The notes below the pieces were generated by a model that had not been told where the DNA came from, did no database searches, and saw only the letters and a program-made list of their open reading frames with translations. Shown one piece after another: positions 41,963 through 50,504 of a DNA stretch of 64,000 nucleotides; within the stretch, counting starts at the first letter, position 1; every line of letters begins with the position of its first letter. Location: the NCBI GenBank assembly GCA_017538965.1, contig JAFYHU010000012.1, positions 30,174-94,173 on the forward strand. The letters are read 5' to 3'. Made by a program: the position numbers and the translations under genes. Origin of the DNA: Oscillospiraceae bacterium. Lineage in GTDB: Bacteria; Bacillota; Clostridia; Oscillospirales; Oscillospiraceae.

Positions 41963-42531
41963 TCACCTCCCGCGCATGTATTCCGCAAGCGACAGTTTCT
42001 CTTCCGGTTTCTGTTTCACTTCCCGCTTCGGGAAGTACTTATCGTAAATGGCGAAGAACCTTGCCGGGTTCATGGTTCGCCAGAATACTCTTTCATCGTT
42101 GTGCCAGCAATTGAGCCAGATATTGAGATACCAGGCGAAGTCGACCGCAATTGGCTCCGCCTGGCCCCTCAGTTTTTTGAGTTTTCCTCAGATTCCGGCT
42201 CCTTGCCGTCCTTTTGTACCTGTTTGAACAGGGCTTTCCGGACAATGAGCATGATTTTCTCTTTCGGGATTTCCGTAATCAAGATCTCACGCCCGAGGGT
42301 CTTGTTGGTGTAGGGCTTGTAATCATCCCATCCCTGCTCGTCGGCATAGTCGTTCATCATGGCCGCAAGCCAGCAGAGGCAGCCTTTCAGAGAGGCGTGA
42401 TCCTCTACAGCCGGAGAGAGGAAGCCTTTGCACATTTCCTGCACGTCGGCAATCACATTCATGTTGCAGCGCAGGATGTACTTCCTGCCTCTGTACTCGA
42501 ATTTCTCCTCCGGGAGTCGGATATCTTCCAT
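41963..42531 (-). CDS. Frameshifted tail assembly chaperone (gpGT-like product)
   Basis: The extended product joins the 120-aa chaperone to 69 further residues (LRGQAEPIAVDFAWYLN...LAEYMRGR) by a -1 shift at AAAAAAC just before the zero-frame stop. The downstream frame is open all the way to 41963 and has no start of its own. G/GT pairs load the tape measure during tail assembly. Confidence 0.88.
42169..42531 (-). CDS. Tail assembly chaperone (gpG-like, zero-frame product)
   Basis: This 120-aa protein lies between the major tail protein and the tape measure, the conserved place of gpG-like chaperones. It contains a domain with YILRCNMNVIADVQEMC. The start ATG follows GAGAGGTG. It ends ENSKN, where the slippery codons lie. 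Confidence 0.82.
   Translation of the reverse strand: MEDIRLPEEKFEYRGRKYILRCNMNVIADVQEMCKGFLSPAVEDHASLKGCLCWLAAMMNDYADEQGWDDYKPYTNKTLGREILITEIPKEKIMLIVRKALFKQVQKDGKEPESEENSKN
42172..42178 (-). promoter_or_regulatory. Slippery heptamer A AAA AAC for -1 frameshifting
   Basis: The heptamer is in the correct zero-frame phase and is directly followed by TGA. It matches the X XXY YYZ rule exactly. Confidence 0.88.
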
Positions 42532-42542
42532 CACGGCACCTC

Positions 42543-43118
42543 TCAGGCGAGGACCGCATCGCACCAGGCCTTGGCGTCCGCCACGCTGGTTGCAATGCCG
42601 TCTTCCACGATCTCCAGATTGGTGCTATTGTCGGCGAGAAATTCGCCTGTAACGGTGGGTGTATCAAAGTTGATGGTCTCGCCCATAGTCTTGACAGACA
42701 TGTTCGGAGGTCCGAACAGGGCACGACGGATGAACATGCAGTAGAATTTCTCCACGCCATCGATCATGCACGGCGCGTAGAAGGAAACCCCGACATATTT
42801 CGGGCTGTCATTGCCTCCGAGCTTCAACCCTGCGACCGTGACATTGGTGTTGACGGTACGGCTGCCGTCGCGGCTGCCGAACATCAGCTTGTGGGCCGCG
42901 GTAGGGATGTACTTCTCAGCGATGCTGATGGAGCCGCCGATCAGCTTCTTGATGAACTCCGCCTGCACGCCCTCGGCAAAGACCCGTCCTTCTGCGTGCT
43001 TGTAGGTGATGTCCACACCCATGGCGTCGCCGATCGTGGTTTTGTTGGCGTAGGTGATCGTGCCGCTGGTATTGACATACGTCGCGATCTGGATATAGCG
43101 CAGGTCAAATTTAGGCAT
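42543..43118 (-). CDS. Major tail protein
   Basis: This 191-aa protein has the tube-protein pattern of Firmicutes siphoviruses: MGVDITYKHAEGRVFAEG near the start and FGPPNMSVKTMGETINFDTPTVTGEF in the middle (about residues 133-158). Position and length fit. Confidence 0.82.
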   Translation of the reverse strand: MPKFDLRYIQIATYVNTSGTITYANKTTIGDAMGVDITYKHAEGRVFAEGVQAEFIKKLIGGSISIAEKYIPTAAHKLMFGSRDGSRTVNTNVTVAGLKLGGNDSPKYVGVSFYAPCMIDGVEKFYCMFIRRALFGPPNMSVKTMGETINFDTPTVTGEFLADNSTNLEIVEDGIATSVADAKAWCDAVLA

Positions 43119-43550
43119 CTAAATCAATCCTTTCTCTTTGAGCTTTCTTGTGAAGACTTCCTCCATGTGAGCCTGCATCTCGGATTCGGTCTCTTCAATG
43201 GCACGGTTCCAGAAATGGGAACCTGTGATATGGCCGTACTTTTCCCGCCGGCCGTAGTTGAGAACAAATGCAACGGTTCCGTAGCGCTCGCCGTCCGCGC
43301 GGATTCCCGTGACGGTGACAACGACATAGGGAATGCCGTCCTTTCCGCGCTGTACCTTCGGCTTGCAGACAACGTGACTAAAGGTCTCCATAGTGTCCCA
43401 GTCTCCCGTGAACAGCTCCTTGATCTTCTTGACCAGGATGTCCCCGCAGCCTTCCAGAATCTCCTGCTCGACCTTTGCGTCCAGCAGATTCTGTTCCTCA
43501 AAGGCTTTCCACAGCTGGTTCAGATCGTTGCTGACTTCAAAGCTGGCCAT
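43119..43550 (-). CDS. HK97 gp10-like head-tail/tail-completion protein
   Basis: This 143-aa protein has a helical N terminus and a GHITGSHFWNRAIEETESEM segment characteristic of HK97-gp10-like proteins, which complete the head-tail interface. Confidence 0.75.
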   Translation of the reverse strand: MASFEVSNDLNQLWKAFEEQNLLDAKVEQEILEGCGDILVKKIKELFTGDWDTMETFSHVVCKPKVQRGKDGIPYVVVTVTGIRADGERYGTVAFVLNYGRREKYGHITGSHFWNRAIEETESEMQAHMEEVFTRKLKEKGLI

Positions 43551-43873
43551 TATCCGTATTGCGCCCCCACGCAGCAGGCCTCGAGCACCACGTGATAATA
43601 TCCCGTGCCGCTGTCGAAGTATTCGGCAAGAACCACAACGGTGTAGTTGGCGTTCTGAAGTGTTGTCCGGACGGAAGTCAGCAGGTCAACATAGTCCGTC
43701 TTTGACCATATATCCACGCTGAAGCGCGTTCCGGTTTCTGCCGCTTTCCCTTCCGCGTAGATCGTTCCGACCTCACCGAGCAGATGATAGGTGACGTACT
43801 GGTCGGCATTTCCCTTGTAGTCAGGCCGCCGAACCGGCACGTTCAGTCCGGCAAGGACCGTTCGGATAGACAT
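43550..43873 (-). CDS. Tail terminator/completion protein
   Basis: This 107-aa protein lies between head closure and major tail genes and has the length of DUF3168/gpU-like terminators. The ATG follows AGGAGGGAAAG. Assignment is mostly by position. Confidence 0.6.
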   Translation of the reverse strand: MSIRTVLAGLNVPVRRPDYKGNADQYVTYHLLGEVGTIYAEGKAAETGTRFSVDIWSKTDYVDLLTSVRTTLQNANYTVVVLAEYFDSGTGYYHVVLEACCVGAQYG

Positions 43874-43883
43874 GCTTTCCCTC

Positions 43884-44243
43884 CTATCTGGCCGGTACCT
43901 TCTGCACGAGCGAGAGCTCCAGCCATTGATTCCGGCCTTCGACATTGTCCGCGTTGACGATCTCCCAGGGTTCGTCGTTTCCTTTCAGGAAGACAACGAA
44001 GCTGGTGTCCGCGGCGAGCGCGGAATACCGCAGCGTCGCCGTAGCCGTCCTCCGCTCAAGGTACCGGTCGCTGCTGAACACTTCCGAGCCGTGGCTGTTG
44101 ACCCACTTGCAGCGGACGTACCGGCCTTCGCCGTAGACGTTCACCCAGCTTTCTTCCGGAAAGCCGTTGTCGTTTACCGTCTCCGTGCGCTGCACGATCC
44201 GGATCAGTGTTCTCATTTCTCCGGCGTTCGCTCTCTTGCTCAT
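43884..44243 (-). CDS. Head-tail joining (head-closure) protein
   Basis: This 119-aa beta-barrel protein matches the phage head-tail joining family: RTLIRIVQRTETVNDNGFP, then WVNVYGEGRYVRCKW and the terminal VEGRNQWLELSLVQ. Confidence 0.75.
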   Translation of the reverse strand: MSKRANAGEMRTLIRIVQRTETVNDNGFPEESWVNVYGEGRYVRCKWVNSHGSEVFSSDRYLERRTATATLRYSALAADTSFVVFLKGNDEPWEIVNADNVEGRNQWLELSLVQKVPAR

Positions 44244-44246
44244 CCC

Positions 44247-44531
44247 TTATTCCTCCGAAACCTCCGCAGCGGTATAGCGCAGCGGCAGAACGAAACTGTT
44301 GATCAGCATCTGCACCTTTGCGGGATCAGCCGCGTTCGGGTCCATGCTGCGCGCCTCATACAGGAGGCCCGCAAACTGGAGCAGAAACTGATCATACAGT
44401 CCGTTGTTCTCAAAATGGGGAATACCTGCCGACCGTGCCTTTGCAAGTGCGGCCGACAGGTATCCGTCCATGGGTTCGGGGTCATCGGGAGGCAGACGCA
44501 GATACGACCGGAGCGATTCTGCGTTTACCAT
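44247..44531 (-). CDS. Head-tail connector (gp6-like)
   Basis: This 94-aa helical protein (LAKARSAGIPHFEN, FAGLLYEARSMDP) has the layout and position of HK97 gp6-like connectors. Confidence 0.7.
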   Translation of the reverse strand: MVNAESLRSYLRLPPDDPEPMDGYLSAALAKARSAGIPHFENNGLYDQFLLQFAGLLYEARSMDPNAADPAKVQMLINSFVLPLRYTAAEVSEE

Positions 44532-44547
44532 CCCCGGTCACCTCCGG

Positions 44548-46022
44548 TTAATCGCCGGCTGTGACCGTGACGGTGTAGACTTTAGACACAGTGCCGTCAG
44601 TGACTGTGATGGTTACGGTGTTCTCCCCGTTTTCCCAGGTGGCTGAAGAACCGTTCTCAATCTCAGTCTCTCCGACAAGGATCTCGACCGTCGCGGTTTC
44701 ATCCGCGGGCGTGGCGGTCACCTTGTTGGTGGCATTGGTCGTAGTGGCTGCATACTCCGTCACATCAGGATCGAAGGACGGAGTAAGGGTCAGCGAACCA
44801 ATCGTCAGCCCCGAAAGGTCCGCGTTTAAGGGTTTACGATCGCGAGACGGAAGGCGCTCTTGAGACGGATCTGCTGATCGCCCCAGGCGGTGAAGATGAA
44901 GTAGTATTCACCCTTCTTGCCGTCCTTGTCGGTCTCATAGATCGCGTCGACATCGTAGTTGATGCCATAGTACCGGAAATCGCCGACCACAGGAATGGTG
45001 GCTTTCTCGCAGAAGATGACCGGAGCGCCGAGGATGGACGCGGGCTTCGAACCGAACAGGGTTTCGGAATCGTTGGTCAGCGTCTGAATCATGGCGTAGT
45101 AGTCGCTCTTCTTCATCATGACGGAGGCGTTGGCAGCGAACTCGTCGGCCAGATCGCCGAGAGCGTTCGCGATCGCCGCGTACATGGTGGCGCCTTCCAC
45201 AGCCTTGATGGCGTAGGTCAGGACGCTCGCCGAGGTGTACGCGGTGTAATCGTAGAAGCTCATGTGACGGTGGACGGAGTCGGGCGTGCCGCTGTTGTAG
45301 ATGCTGGTGGCGCTCTGGAAGGCAAAGCGCTTCTCACGCATGGCCAGCGCGCTGCGCAGGCGGCTCTCAATGGCCTCCACGAGGTTGGTGTTGGTGCCGT
45401 GCAGGACGGTGTCCTTGACGGTGGCGAACACCTTCAGCTTGAGGCGGCCGTACACGACGCTGTCGCCGGTCATCGCGATCTCGTTGGCGGTCGCGGTGTC
45501 GGCCACGTCGCCGAGGTCGGAATCCTCAATGGTGAAGCCGAGCTTCGGCTCCTCATAGCCGGTGATGTTGGTCACGCGGCAGACGGTGCGCAGGGGGTTG
45601 GTCTCCTCCGGCTCGAGCAGGAGCTCGTTGGCAACGGTCTTCGGCAGCAGATGCTCGCCGTAGCCGAGATCAGCGGAGTTCGCCGGGATGGCGCCGAGGC
45701 CTTCATAGGTCTTTTTCACGTTGCCGGTCAGGGCATCGCGGTAGAAGGCGCCCTTGGCTTCCTTCAGGTTCTGCTCCGGGGTGATGGTGCCGTCGGCAAC
45801 AGCCTTGGCGGCAACGGCCACGCGCTGCTCTTCCTCGAGGCGGTCATGCTCGGCCTTGACCGTGTCATAACGCATCTGGAGATCGTCGCGGTGGGCTTTC
45901 TTGGCCTCGATGTCTTCCTTCGGGGTGGAGGGATCGGCGGCTTTCTCAGCCAGCCAGTTGGCGTCGGCAAGGATGGCGGCCTTCAGAGTGGCCATTTTCT
46001 CTTTGAGTTCGAACAGATTCAT
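44548..46022 (-). CDS. Frameshifted capsid product with C-terminal Ig/cadherin-like domain
   Basis: A -1 shift at AAACCCT, the last sense codons of the capsid gene, continues into an open frame of 93 codons with no ATG of its own: LNADLSGLTIGSLTLTPSFD at its start and YTVTVTAGD at its end. The segment is a cadherin-like/Ig-like beta sandwich (PF12733 type). The total would be 491 aa. Such frameshifted Ig domains decorate some phage heads and may bind surface carbohydrates. Confidence 0.75.
44826..46022 (-). CDS. HK97-fold major capsid protein
   Basis: This 398-aa protein has a coiled-coil N-terminal scaffold-like delta domain (about residues 1-110), a likely protease cleavage region near 100, and the HK97 fold with VANELLLEPEETNPLR (about 130-145), MMKKSDYYAMIQTL and ILGAPVIFCEKA. 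It builds the icosahedral head after cleavage by the adjacent protease. Confidence 0.92.
   Translation of the reverse strand: MNLFELKEKMATLKAAILADANWLAEKAADPSTPKEDIEAKKAHRDDLQMRYDTVKAEHDRLEEEQRVAVAAKAVADGTITPEQNLKEAKGAFYRDALTGNVKKTYEGLGAIPANSADLGYGEHLLPKTVANELLLEPEETNPLRTVCRVTNITGYEEPKLGFTIEDSDLGDVADTATANEIAMTGDSVVYGRLKLKVFATVKDTVLHGTNTNLVEAIESRLRSALAMREKRFAFQSATSIYNSGTPDSVHRHMSFYDYTAYTSASVLTYAIKAVEGATMYAAIANALGDLADEFAANASVMMKKSDYYAMIQTLTNDSETLFGSKPASILGAPVIFCEKATIPVVGDFRYYGINYDVDAIYETDKDGKKGEYYFIFTAWGDQQIRLKSAFRLAIVNP
44829..44835 (-). promoter_or_regulatory. Slippery heptamer A AAC CCT at the capsid stop codon
   Basis: AAACCCT is in zero-frame phase (gtA AAC CCT) and directly followed by TAA. 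Six nucleotides later CGGACC can pair with GGTTCG 17 nt downstream, a plausible stimulatory stem-loop. Confidence 0.7.
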
Positions 46023-46024
46023 TT

Positions 46025-46846
46025 TTAGTTCTCCTTTTCAAAAATTTTGATGATTTTATCGTTTTCCTCGAGGATCTTCTTGCGTTCCTCTCGGTCAACG
46101 GCCTGCATGGTGGACTGCTGCATGTGCTTCAGCAGTTCGCCAAACTTCCTGTGCTCGCTCAAGTCCGGGCAGGACAGCAGCGTGTCAAAAGCCTCGTCTA
46201 CGTCCGGATCGCCTGCGGCCTTGGTAACTCCGGCATTCCGCTGTGCCGGCACGGCCACAAAGCTGAGTTCGTAGGCGTCGTGCGGATCATCCAGATTCAT
46301 GAAGCAAAGCCCCTTTTCTGGGTATGTCTCGCCCAGAACGTGCTTGTTCTCGCACTGCATGGTCCATGAAGTCCAGTCAAAATGCATCTTCTCTCCGCAA
46401 AGAGCGCATGACCGGCTTTTGACGGATACGCCCACTGAGACTTCCTTCAGGATGCCGGCCTCGATCGCCTCAATGACAGGACGGTTGTCCTCCGAGTTGA
46501 GCATGTAAACCTTGCCCACCAGCTGTCTAAGCGGCTCTCCGGCCTGATTCTGCTCTGTCGTCTTCTGGACAAACGTGTCATAGATCCTGCCGATCTGGTT
46601 TCCGGATTTCCAGCTGTGGTCGCTGATCACCGTCTTGCCCACAAACAGCGGGGCGAGACCTTCCAGCGTCTTGTTGGTAAATCTCTCCAGGTCGCGGTCG
46701 ATGTCGTTGTCACACATCGCGACAGAGAAGCAATAGACTTCCTCCGGGCTGAGTTTCTTCACACTGAACTGGTTGATCTGGTCGATATCCGCGGCCGCAT
46801 CGGCGACCGTTGCTTTCAGACTCAGTGATTTCAGTACTTTCGCCAT
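46025..46846 (-). CDS. Prohead (capsid maturation) protease
   Basis: This 273-aa protein combines a phage prohead-protease core (CDNDIDRDLERFT, VISDHSWKSGNQIGRIYD with the His, ILKEVSVGVSV with the Ser) with an inserted zinc-finger-like CALCGEKM...C and a helical scaffolding-like C terminus (about 225-273). It cleaves the capsid delta domain. AAGGAGGGG precedes the ATG. Confidence 0.82.
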   Translation of the reverse strand: MAKVLKSLSLKATVADAAADIDQINQFSVKKLSPEEVYCFSVAMCDNDIDRDLERFTNKTLEGLAPLFVGKTVISDHSWKSGNQIGRIYDTFVQKTTEQNQAGEPLRQLVGKVYMLNSEDNRPVIEAIEAGILKEVSVGVSVKSRSCALCGEKMHFDWTSWTMQCENKHVLGETYPEKGLCFMNLDDPHDAYELSFVAVPAQRNAGVTKAAGDPDVDEAFDTLLSCPDLSEHRKFGELLKHMQQSTMQAVDREERKKILEENDKIIKIFEKEN

Positions 46847-46898
46847 ATAGCCCCTCCTTTCCTGAGTATTTGCATAAGGGTGTATAAAAAACCGCTGA

Positions 46899-48194
46899 TC
46901 ACTCGGCGGGTGCGGACTCTGTCTGTGTCTGTGTCTGCGTCTGGCTCTGTCCTCCGGACGCGCCCTCGTTGACGCCTCGCATCAGCACTTTGGGCTTGTC
47001 GTTGACGGTATAATCCAGCGTGGCCAGATCCTGAGACACCAGCGCATACTTTCCGATGCCCTTCGGAAGCGCAGGCATGTTCCTGCTGTTCCGGATCTCG
47101 TCAACGGTCTTCCAGCCGGAGCGCACGGCCTTGTAATCCACCTCGGCCTGCGTCGCCGCGTCTGCCCTCAGGAGAGCATCCATGTCGAACTTGAAGCGCA
47201 GGCCGCTGCGGCGCTGGTCGGCCGTCAGCAGTTTCCGGTTCAGCTCCTGCTCGTAGGCTGTCACAATGGGCAGCATGGTCAGGGTCAGGAATTCCAGCAT
47301 CATCTGCTCCTGAGAGCTGAATCCGGAGTCGGAATAGTCCCCCAGCAGGTGCGGAGGGATGTTGTAGACCATAGCAACCTTGCTTCTGGTGATCTTTTCC
47401 ACCTCAAACAGCATGGAATCGACCGGCGACAGGTTCAGCGTCTTGGCCGTCACCCCGGATTCCAGAAGCAGGATGTTTCCGGATGTCTCGCGGTAGGTGT
47501 TCATGAAATCCTCGACCATGGCCTTCTTCTGGTCCGTGCCGAGGTTGGCCGGGGCCTCCAGAACGATGGCCGAGTTGACGCCCTGTTCCAGCTGCTTGAC
47601 GTTGAACTCCTGAATGTTTTCCGCGTATTTCAGGGTGTCAAACAGCACGGAAACCGGCGAAATCCCGCCCACGCCGTTGGTGGAAATGAACGGGACATGC
47701 ACCATGTAGTAGTCATGCACGTACATTTCCGGCCCCTCGTCCGGCTGAACTCTCCACCACAGCTCGCCCGAGTTCTTCTCGATGATCGGGAACACCCGCG
47801 TCGGGTCCAGCAGGTTCAGCTGCGGGATGACCTCGCCCGGCCGGTAGATCTTCAGCGCGAAGCAGTTGCCGGCGGTGCATCGGCAGGCCTCCATGGTCTT
47901 GAAGAACTGCGCCGAGGTCATGAGCGGGTTCGGCGAGAAGGAAATCCTGTCGTTCAGCTCGTTGTACAACGGCTTTGCCCCCTGATACAGCTGAATCGGC
48001 ATGGCAGACAGCGAATTTGATATCCTCGTGACCGCAGCGAAGATCAGCTCGCTGTTCTTCAGGGTGTAATCGCCCCGAAGCCAGTGGGGAATCCATGTGT
48101 TTTTCGGCCGCACGGTCATCCCCGTGCCGGTCGAGTTCAGATATTTCAGATACCGTTTTCTGCGCCAATCCCGAAACCTTGTAAGAATACTCAT
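46899..48194 (-). CDS. Portal protein, HK97 type
   Basis: This 431-aa protein carries the HK97-like portal pattern: FAAVTRISNSLSAMPIQLYQ early and YNIPPHLLGDYSDSGFSSQEQ (about residues 268-288). It forms the dodecameric DNA gate. The C terminus is a Gln/Thr/Ser-rich tail. Confidence 0.9.
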   Translation of the reverse strand: MSILTRFRDWRRKRYLKYLNSTGTGMTVRPKNTWIPHWLRGDYTLKNSELIFAAVTRISNSLSAMPIQLYQGAKPLYNELNDRISFSPNPLMTSAQFFKTMEACRCTAGNCFALKIYRPGEVIPQLNLLDPTRVFPIIEKNSGELWWRVQPDEGPEMYVHDYYMVHVPFISTNGVGGISPVSVLFDTLKYAENIQEFNVKQLEQGVNSAIVLEAPANLGTDQKKAMVEDFMNTYRETSGNILLLESGVTAKTLNLSPVDSMLFEVEKITRSKVAMVYNIPPHLLGDYSDSGFSSQEQMMLEFLTLTMLPIVTAYEQELNRKLLTADQRRSGLRFKFDMDALLRADAATQAEVDYKAVRSGWKTVDEIRNSRNMPALPKGIGKYALVSQDLATLDYTVNDKPKVLMRGVNEGASGGQSQTQTQTQTESAPAE

Positions 48195-48198
48195 GTTG

Positions 48199-49914
48199 TC
48201 ACCTCTGCAGACTGATGACGGTCGTCAGTTGCTTGTCCCTCGGGATGTAGGTCGGATTCTTCCTCAGATACTCCGTATGGGCGTCGAGCAAAGCCATGAA
48301 ACCGTCTATTTTCCGGTATCTGGTCTGTTTCGTAGGCAGATAGGTAGCATTTGCGGACCGTTTTGTCAGCTTCACGTTCCCCAGATACCAATAGAACATG
48401 CTGCTGTTATTGTGGATGATGTTGCCGTCAAGGAAACGCTCCTTCAGATTGTCCAGCGGCGCCGTCAGCGTGATCTCGCCCTGACGGACCTCGTTCAGCA
48501 CGAACCCGTCTTCCCTCATTCTCTGCACCATCATGAAGGCTTTTGCCGGGTCAAAACCGATCGAATCGATGCGGTATTTCTTTCGTTGCTCCAGAAACCA
48601 CGCATACACGAGGTTATAATCCACGTAATCGCCGTCGACGATGGTAATCCAGCCGCTCTCGACCAGGTGTTCCCAGTCGAGCTTTTCGTTGTCGATCTCC
48701 CGCTTCTTCCTTGGCACCCATGTATGCTCGAGAACAAAGAAGCAGTTGTCATCCAGCGGAAATTCCAGGCAGGCCGACGTGAAGTCCTCCGTCTCGGCAA
48801 GGTCGAAGCCTCCGTAGCATCTGCGGCCGAGCAGCGTGTCCATATCGATCTCTTTGTTGTTCTTCCGGATCGTTTTCACATCCAGAAAGCTGAGCTCGTC
48901 CACCAGCGTGAACACGTTCAGCTGCTTGTTGATGAAATTCGACCGCTCAGCCGGGATGGTTTTCACCCGGTCCCACTCGTCCTTCAGATCTTCGATGTCG
49001 AGCAGTTTCCCGAGGGAAGGGTTCGCCTTTGGCCAGCAGGACGGATCGGCGGGATCGTCTTCCTCGTCGATCTCGTCGATGTAGACGAACATGCGGTCCG
49101 CCGCGCGCGTGGAAATGGCGCCGTCTCCGGCCAGAATGTGGCTGCCGAGGATGTAAAAATCCATCAGAGGGCCGTCTATGACCGTGCCCAGGGTGGTGAT
49201 GTAGATGATCATGGGCTGTTTCCGCTTCTTGGTCTTGCCCTTGATGACGTTGATCAGCTTGTAATCCCGGAACTCGTGGATCTCGTCAAAGACAGCCATG
49301 TGCACGTTTCTGCCGTCGAGGTTCTTGCTGTCCGAGGCCAGCGGTTCGAACTTGCTGTTCTTGAAGTAGGCCCCGCCCTGGGTGGTGTTTACGTGTTTTG
49401 ACAGCACTTTTGACCCTTCAATCTGGGCCGCGCACTCGGAATAGACGATTTTCGCCTGCTCCCGTGAGTTGGACAGCGCGTAGATCTCCGCGCCGCGCTC
49501 ATTGTCCTTCGTCAGACCGAATGCTGCGTTGCCGGCGATCATGGTTGACTTCCCGTTTCCCTGCCCGACGATGATCAGCGCCTCGCGGAATCTCCGGTAT
49601 CCCGTCTTCCGGGAAAGCCAGCCGTACATGTTCGATTCCACGAAATGCTGCCAGGGAAGCATTTCCGTTCTGGAATATGCGCCTTTGGTCGGGATCAGGA
49701 AGCGTTCGATAAAGTCGATCGGCCGGTATGCCGCCTTTACGTCGAACTCCCACGGATATTTCGGATCGGAGCAGGACATCACCAGCTCGTCAAGAAATCG
49801 CTGGCAAGCCTGAATCCGCTTTTTTCCGGAAACCAGCTTTCCCTCGGTAACATCGACGGCAAACTGATACGACTTGGTTGCCTTGATGTGCCCCGGTATG
49901 ATTTCGAGGCTCAT
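48199..49914 (-). CDS. Terminase large subunit
   Basis: This 571-aa terminase has a Walker A motif, VGQGNGKST (about residues 116-124), a Walker B-type MAVFDEIHEF, and a C-terminal nuclease domain with GGFDLAETEDFTS and GFDPAKAF. It packages phage DNA through the portal. The ATG at 49914, 5 bp after GGAGG, is preferred over an in-frame TTG 18 bp upstream. Confidence 0.92.
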   Translation of the reverse strand: MSLEIIPGHIKATKSYQFAVDVTEGKLVSGKKRIQACQRFLDELVMSCSDPKYPWEFDVKAAYRPIDFIERFLIPTKGAYSRTEMLPWQHFVESNMYGWLSRKTGYRRFREALIIVGQGNGKSTMIAGNAAFGLTKDNERGAEIYALSNSREQAKIVYSECAAQIEGSKVLSKHVNTTQGGAYFKNSKFEPLASDSKNLDGRNVHMAVFDEIHEFRDYKLINVIKGKTKKRKQPMIIYITTLGTVIDGPLMDFYILGSHILAGDGAISTRAADRMFVYIDEIDEEDDPADPSCWPKANPSLGKLLDIEDLKDEWDRVKTIPAERSNFINKQLNVFTLVDELSFLDVKTIRKNNKEIDMDTLLGRRCYGGFDLAETEDFTSACLEFPLDDNCFFVLEHTWVPRKKREIDNEKLDWEHLVESGWITIVDGDYVDYNLVYAWFLEQRKKYRIDSIGFDPAKAFMMVQRMREDGFVLNEVRQGEITLTAPLDNLKERFLDGNIIHNNSSMFYWYLGNVKLTKRSANATYLPTKQTRYRKIDGFMALLDAHTEYLRKNPTYIPRDKQLTTVISLQR

Positions 49915-49928
49915 TTCTGCCTCCGATC

Positions 49929-50381
49929 TCAAAACAGGTCGAATTCATCCTGATCGTCTTCATCCGCAATTTTCTCCCGGATCAGCGTCATGAGTGTCTT
50001 CGCGGTTTCGAGCAGCAGTTTCCCCTGTGAGGCATAAGCCGCAAGCGCAGGATGGACATAGATGTTCGGCCTGTTTTTTACATAGGATTTGGTGACGGTC
50101 ATTCCGTCTTTTACAATGGCGTCCCGGAGCTTTTGCCGGTGATCGAGCGTCTCAAGATACTGCTGGAAGATGGTTTCAAACAGAAGTGCCTGCTCGTCTC
50201 CCTTCTCTCTCGCTTTCTTGAGGATCTTGTTTGCGCGCTCTCTCAGCGTGACGCGCTGTTCTTCAGTCAGGTCCGTTCCGGCCTCGATCTTTTCCGGAGC
50301 TTCCTTTTCCGGCTTTGTTTCAGCGGCTTCCTGCTCCGGGTTCGGCGTATCCTGCTCCGGTTTTTTCGCTTTTCTGGCCAT
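49929..50381 (-). CDS. Terminase small subunit (P27-like)
   Basis: This 150-aa protein has a Lys/Glu/Pro-rich N terminus and a helical body ending in PNIYVHPALAAYASQGKLLL and LMTLIREKIADE, as in P27-type small terminases. The ATG at 50381 has AAGGAGG 8 bp upstream. Confidence 0.75.
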   Translation of the reverse strand: MARKAKKPEQDTPNPEQEAAETKPEKEAPEKIEAGTDLTEEQRVTLRERANKILKKAREKGDEQALLFETIFQQYLETLDHRQKLRDAIVKDGMTVTKSYVKNRPNIYVHPALAAYASQGKLLLETAKTLMTLIREKIADEDDQDEFDLF

Positions 50382-50504
50382 TTTCTGGGCCTCCTTAGGG
50401 CTTTTGTGTTCTGGCATGTTTCGATATGCCTTCTCTCAGGAAAGCCGAATACGGCCGTTGCAACGAGTACAGCGGCCGTATCCGGTGAAAGGAAGGCGAT
50501 TCCG

